Positions 62,202 through 64,000 of a stretch of DNA of 64,000 nt are shown here, in pieces; within the stretch, counting starts at the first letter, position 1; each line of letters opens with the position of its first letter. The notes beneath the pieces were generated by a model. It was given only the letters and a program-made list of their open reading frames with translations. It did no database searches and was not told the origin of the DNA. Position numbers and translations under genes: made by a program. The DNA comes from Deinococcus sp. JMULE3 (GTDB taxonomy: Bacteria > Deinococcota > Deinococci > Deinococcales > Deinococcaceae): the NCBI RefSeq assembly GCF_013337115.1, contig NZ_SGWE01000005.1, positions 8,001 to 72,000 on the forward strand, given 5' to 3'.

Positions 62202-64000
62202 GTGATCCTCCCGGCGGTCGGGGCGTTCGTCACGGGCGTCCGGGACGGGCAGACCGGCACGGTCACCGGGCACGAGGGGGGGCGGCTGGTCGTGACGTGG
62301 CCGTCCGGGCAGGTGACGCGCGTGGCCCGCGCGGCCGTCCGCTGCGGCCTGAGTGCCGGGCAGGTCGTGCAGGACCAGCCGCGCAGCCTGCGTCCGTCCC
62401 TCGGGGAGGGCCGCGTGCTGGACGTACGGACCCTCGGCGGGCGGGAACAGGCGCTGGTGGAATTCTGGGCGGCCGGGGAGCGGCAGTGGCTGCCGTGGGA
62501 GCAGCTCGTGCCGGTCTGGAGCGCCCAGGCGCTGTTCGAGCAGGGCGTGGCGCCCCTGGCGGGTTTCGCGGAGCGCTTCCGGTTGCGGCACCTGGCGCTG
62601 GCGCTGCAGCACTGGCACCGCACGACGGGCGCACTGGCGCAGGTGGACATCGACCCGCTGCCGCACCAGTTGCACCTCGTGCAGCGCATCCTGCGGAGCG
62701 GGAACCTCAACTGGCTCATCGCGGACGACGTCGGCCTGGGCAAGACGATCGAGGTGGGCCTGCTGCTCGCGGCGCTGCGGGCGCGGGGGCTGCGCCGCTT
62801 CCTGCTGGTCGTCCCGGCGGGCCTGACCCGGCAGTGGCAGGCGGAACTCCGCACCCGCTTCGGGATGACGCAGGCGGTGATCTACGGGCAGGATTTCGAG
62901 ATCAGCGACCCCGCGCAGTGGCCGCTGTTCGAGGTGGTGATCGCCTCCATGGACCGCCTGAAGCACGAGCGGCACCTGGACCTCGTGCGGCAGTCGGGCC
63001 GCTGGGACGTGGTGGTGTTCGACGAGGCGCACCGCCTGTCGCGCAGCCTGTACGGCCTGACGTACCAGACGTCCGAACGCTACGCGCTGGCCGCGACGCT
63101 CCGCGCCCTGACCGAGAACGTCGTGCTGCTCAGCGGCACGCCCCACCAGGGGAACATCGACCGTTTCGAGGCGCTCCTCGAACTGCTGCGGCCCGGCCCG
63201 GTCTGGCGGGAACGGATCGCGCGGCTGCGCCTCGAACCGCAGCTGCTCGCGGGGCTGGTCATCCGCAACCGCAAGGCGGACGTGACCGACGCGCAGGGGA
63301 ACTTCATCTTCAAAGGGAAGGTCACCCGCGCGGTCGCCGCGCCGCAGAACGAGCCGGAAGAGGTGTTCGACCGGGCGCTGCGCCGCTACCTGAGGCACGG
63401 GTACGACGCGAGCCGGGAGAACCAGAAGGCCATCGCGATCGGGTTCGTGATGACGATCTACCGCAAGCTCGCCGCGTCCAGTGTGGCGGCCATCCAGGGC
63501 GCCCTGGAACGCCGCCTGCTGCGCCTGCAACGCCAGGAACGGGCAGCCGTCCAGCCCGGACCCGCCCAGCCGGACGACCCGGACGGCGGCCCGTTCGTGG
63601 AGGCTGAAGAGCAGGTCAGCGGCACCCGCAGCGAGTTCTTCTCCGGCGAGACCGAGATGCTGCGCGGCCTGATCGGGCTCGCGCGGGGGCTGCGGGCGCA
63701 CGACACGAAACTTCAGGCGTTCACGCAGACCCTGATCGGCGGCATCCTGGCCGGCAACCCGGACGAGCGGGTGCTGATCTTCACCGAGTACCGCTCCACG
63801 CAGGAGTACCTCGTACAGACCCTGAACAGGCTCGCGCCGGGCCGCGTGGACGTCATCCACGGCGGGCAGACCCTCGAGGAACGCGCCGCGGCCATCGCGC
63901 ACTTCGAGGAATCCGGGCAGTTCCTGGTGTCCACCGAGGCCGGCGGGGAGGGCTTCAACCTGCAGCGCCGCTGCCACGTCCTCGTGAACTACGACCTGCC
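62202..64000 (+). CDS. SNF2-family DNA-dependent ATPase/helicase, cut by the window edge
   Basis: About 600 residues are inside the window from GTG 62202, which overlaps the upstream stop (GTGA). A ~140-residue N-terminal part with SH3-like beta strands is followed by the SNF2 core: Walker A DDVGLGKT (175-182), LLVVPAGLTRQW, Walker B DEAH (274-277), LLSGTPHQGN, and the start of the second lobe with VLIFTEYRSTQEYL and STEAGGEGFNLQ. The motif set is closest to RapA/DrmD-like bacterial SNF2 proteins. It is probably the motor of the module with the coiled-coil and DUF2325-like proteins. The C-terminus lies beyond the window. Confidence 0.9.
   Translation, partial: MILPAVGAFVTGVRDGQTGTVTGHEGGRLVVTWPSGQVTRVARAAVRCGLSAGQVVQDQPRSLRPSLGEGRVLDVRTLGGREQALVEFWAAGERQWLPWEQLVPVWSAQALFEQGVAPLAGFAERFRLRHLALALQHWHRTTGALAQVDIDPLPHQLHLVQRILRSGNLNWLIADDVGLGKTIEVGLLLAALRARGLRRFLLVVPAGLTRQWQAELRTRFGMTQAVIYGQDFEISDPAQWPLFEVVIASMDRLKHERHLDLVRQSGRWDVVVFDEAHRLSRSLYGLTYQTSERYALAATLRALTENVVLLSGTPHQGNIDRFEALLELLRPGPVWRERIARLRLEPQLLAGLVIRNRKADVTDAQGNFIFKGKVTRAVAAPQNEPEEVFDRALRRYLRHGYDASRENQKAIAIGFVMTIYRKLAASSVAAIQGALERRLLRLQRQERAAVQPGPAQPDDPDGGPFVEAEEQVSGTRSEFFSGETEMLRGLIGLARGLRAHDTKLQAFTQTLIGGILAGNPDERVLIFTEYRSTQEYLVQTLNRLAPGRVDVIHGGQTLEERAAAIAHFEESGQFLVSTEAGGEGFNLQRRCHVLVNYDL

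Larger units (their letters stand above)
58129..62205 (+). pseudogene. Giant coiled-coil/proline-rich protein gene, interrupted by an amber codon and by a miniature element
   Basis: One frame of ~1360 codons. Codons 1-239 (RLARLHQELEDRQAKREQWTSDL...) are coiled coil up to a TAG at 58846-58848; the same frame then goes on (VAREHARLNEQRQDLARRQ) without any start until GTG 59017. A 132-bp repeat plus 3-bp duplication (59517-59651) adds 45 codons in frame. Next are helical repeats, a QTRPT tandem (61099-61158), a ~200-residue Pro-rich region and a conserved-looking end (ALDRDRWGQLRESIEREIARG...YHARYDSLPWELG-like). Its stop overlaps the SNF2 start (GTGA). No membrane segment. The amber may be a mutation or be read through. 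Confidence 0.75.

Noticed and set aside
62175..63977. 600-codon minus-strand open frame
   Set aside because: Complement of the SNF2 gene, whose helicase motifs on the plus strand are unambiguous.

Overview
This 64-kb window is a GC-rich, gene-dense bacterial chromosome segment. It looks like a Deinococcus-type genome. The reasons are high GC, many leaderless-type starts (a -10 box 5-7 nt before ATG or GTG), TPR plus winged-helix regulators, and a short dispersed repeat family. The genus call is inference; no rRNA or tRNA gene is present to confirm it.

Layout. (1) 1-8.7 kb, minus strand: a type I-C CRISPR-Cas interference operon (cas3-cas5-cas8c-cas7, probably continuing into cas4 beyond the left edge). 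It is headed by a WYL regulator that overlaps cas3 by 4 bp, and before that come a TPR/winged-helix regulator and a 42-aa lipoprotein-like peptide. No CRISPR array lies in the window. (2) 9-24 kb: GH16-like protein, selO, a single-domain response regulator, an oxidoreductase/ohr/tetR redox operon with a visible operator, two calcineurin-like phosphatases in tandem (the first frameshifted), a GNAT acetyltransferase, a LysR/PfpI/SDR group, and a MerR/MBL pair with a textbook MerR operator. (3) 24-31 kb: arsR-arsC, two head-to-head miniature elements, a TRAP transporter (dctP, dctQM fusion), a left-handed beta-helix acetyltransferase and a linked unknown protein. (4) 31-42 kb: degenerate tyrosine recombinase, two more TPR regulators, a secreted HExxH lipoprotein, a lipoprotein gene split by an IS3-family element, a SRAP-like protein lacking its catalytic residues, a second single-domain response regulator, and a leaderless arsR/micro-ORF/DUF6428 operon. 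(5) 42-51 kb: WD40 protein, small regulators, TetR plus membrane protein, and a histidine-kinase operon whose response regulator has lost its receiver domain next to a second WYL gene; then an IS5-family element. (6) 51-64 kb: aldehyde dehydrogenase, a large secreted HExxH protein, and a divergent module made of a DUF2325-like protein, a ~1360-codon coiled-coil/proline-rich protein and an SNF2 ATPase that runs off the right edge.

The most striking signal is a family of ~132-bp miniature inverted-repeat elements (ends TACGG.TTCCG, 3-bp TGA/TCA target duplications). One copy sits inside the coiled-coil gene and keeps its frame (132+3 bp = 45 codons). Three others abut the TGA stop codon of a neighbouring gene exactly. 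The best candidate for an undescribed system is the 56-64 kb module, although its central gene carries an in-frame amber codon in this strain.
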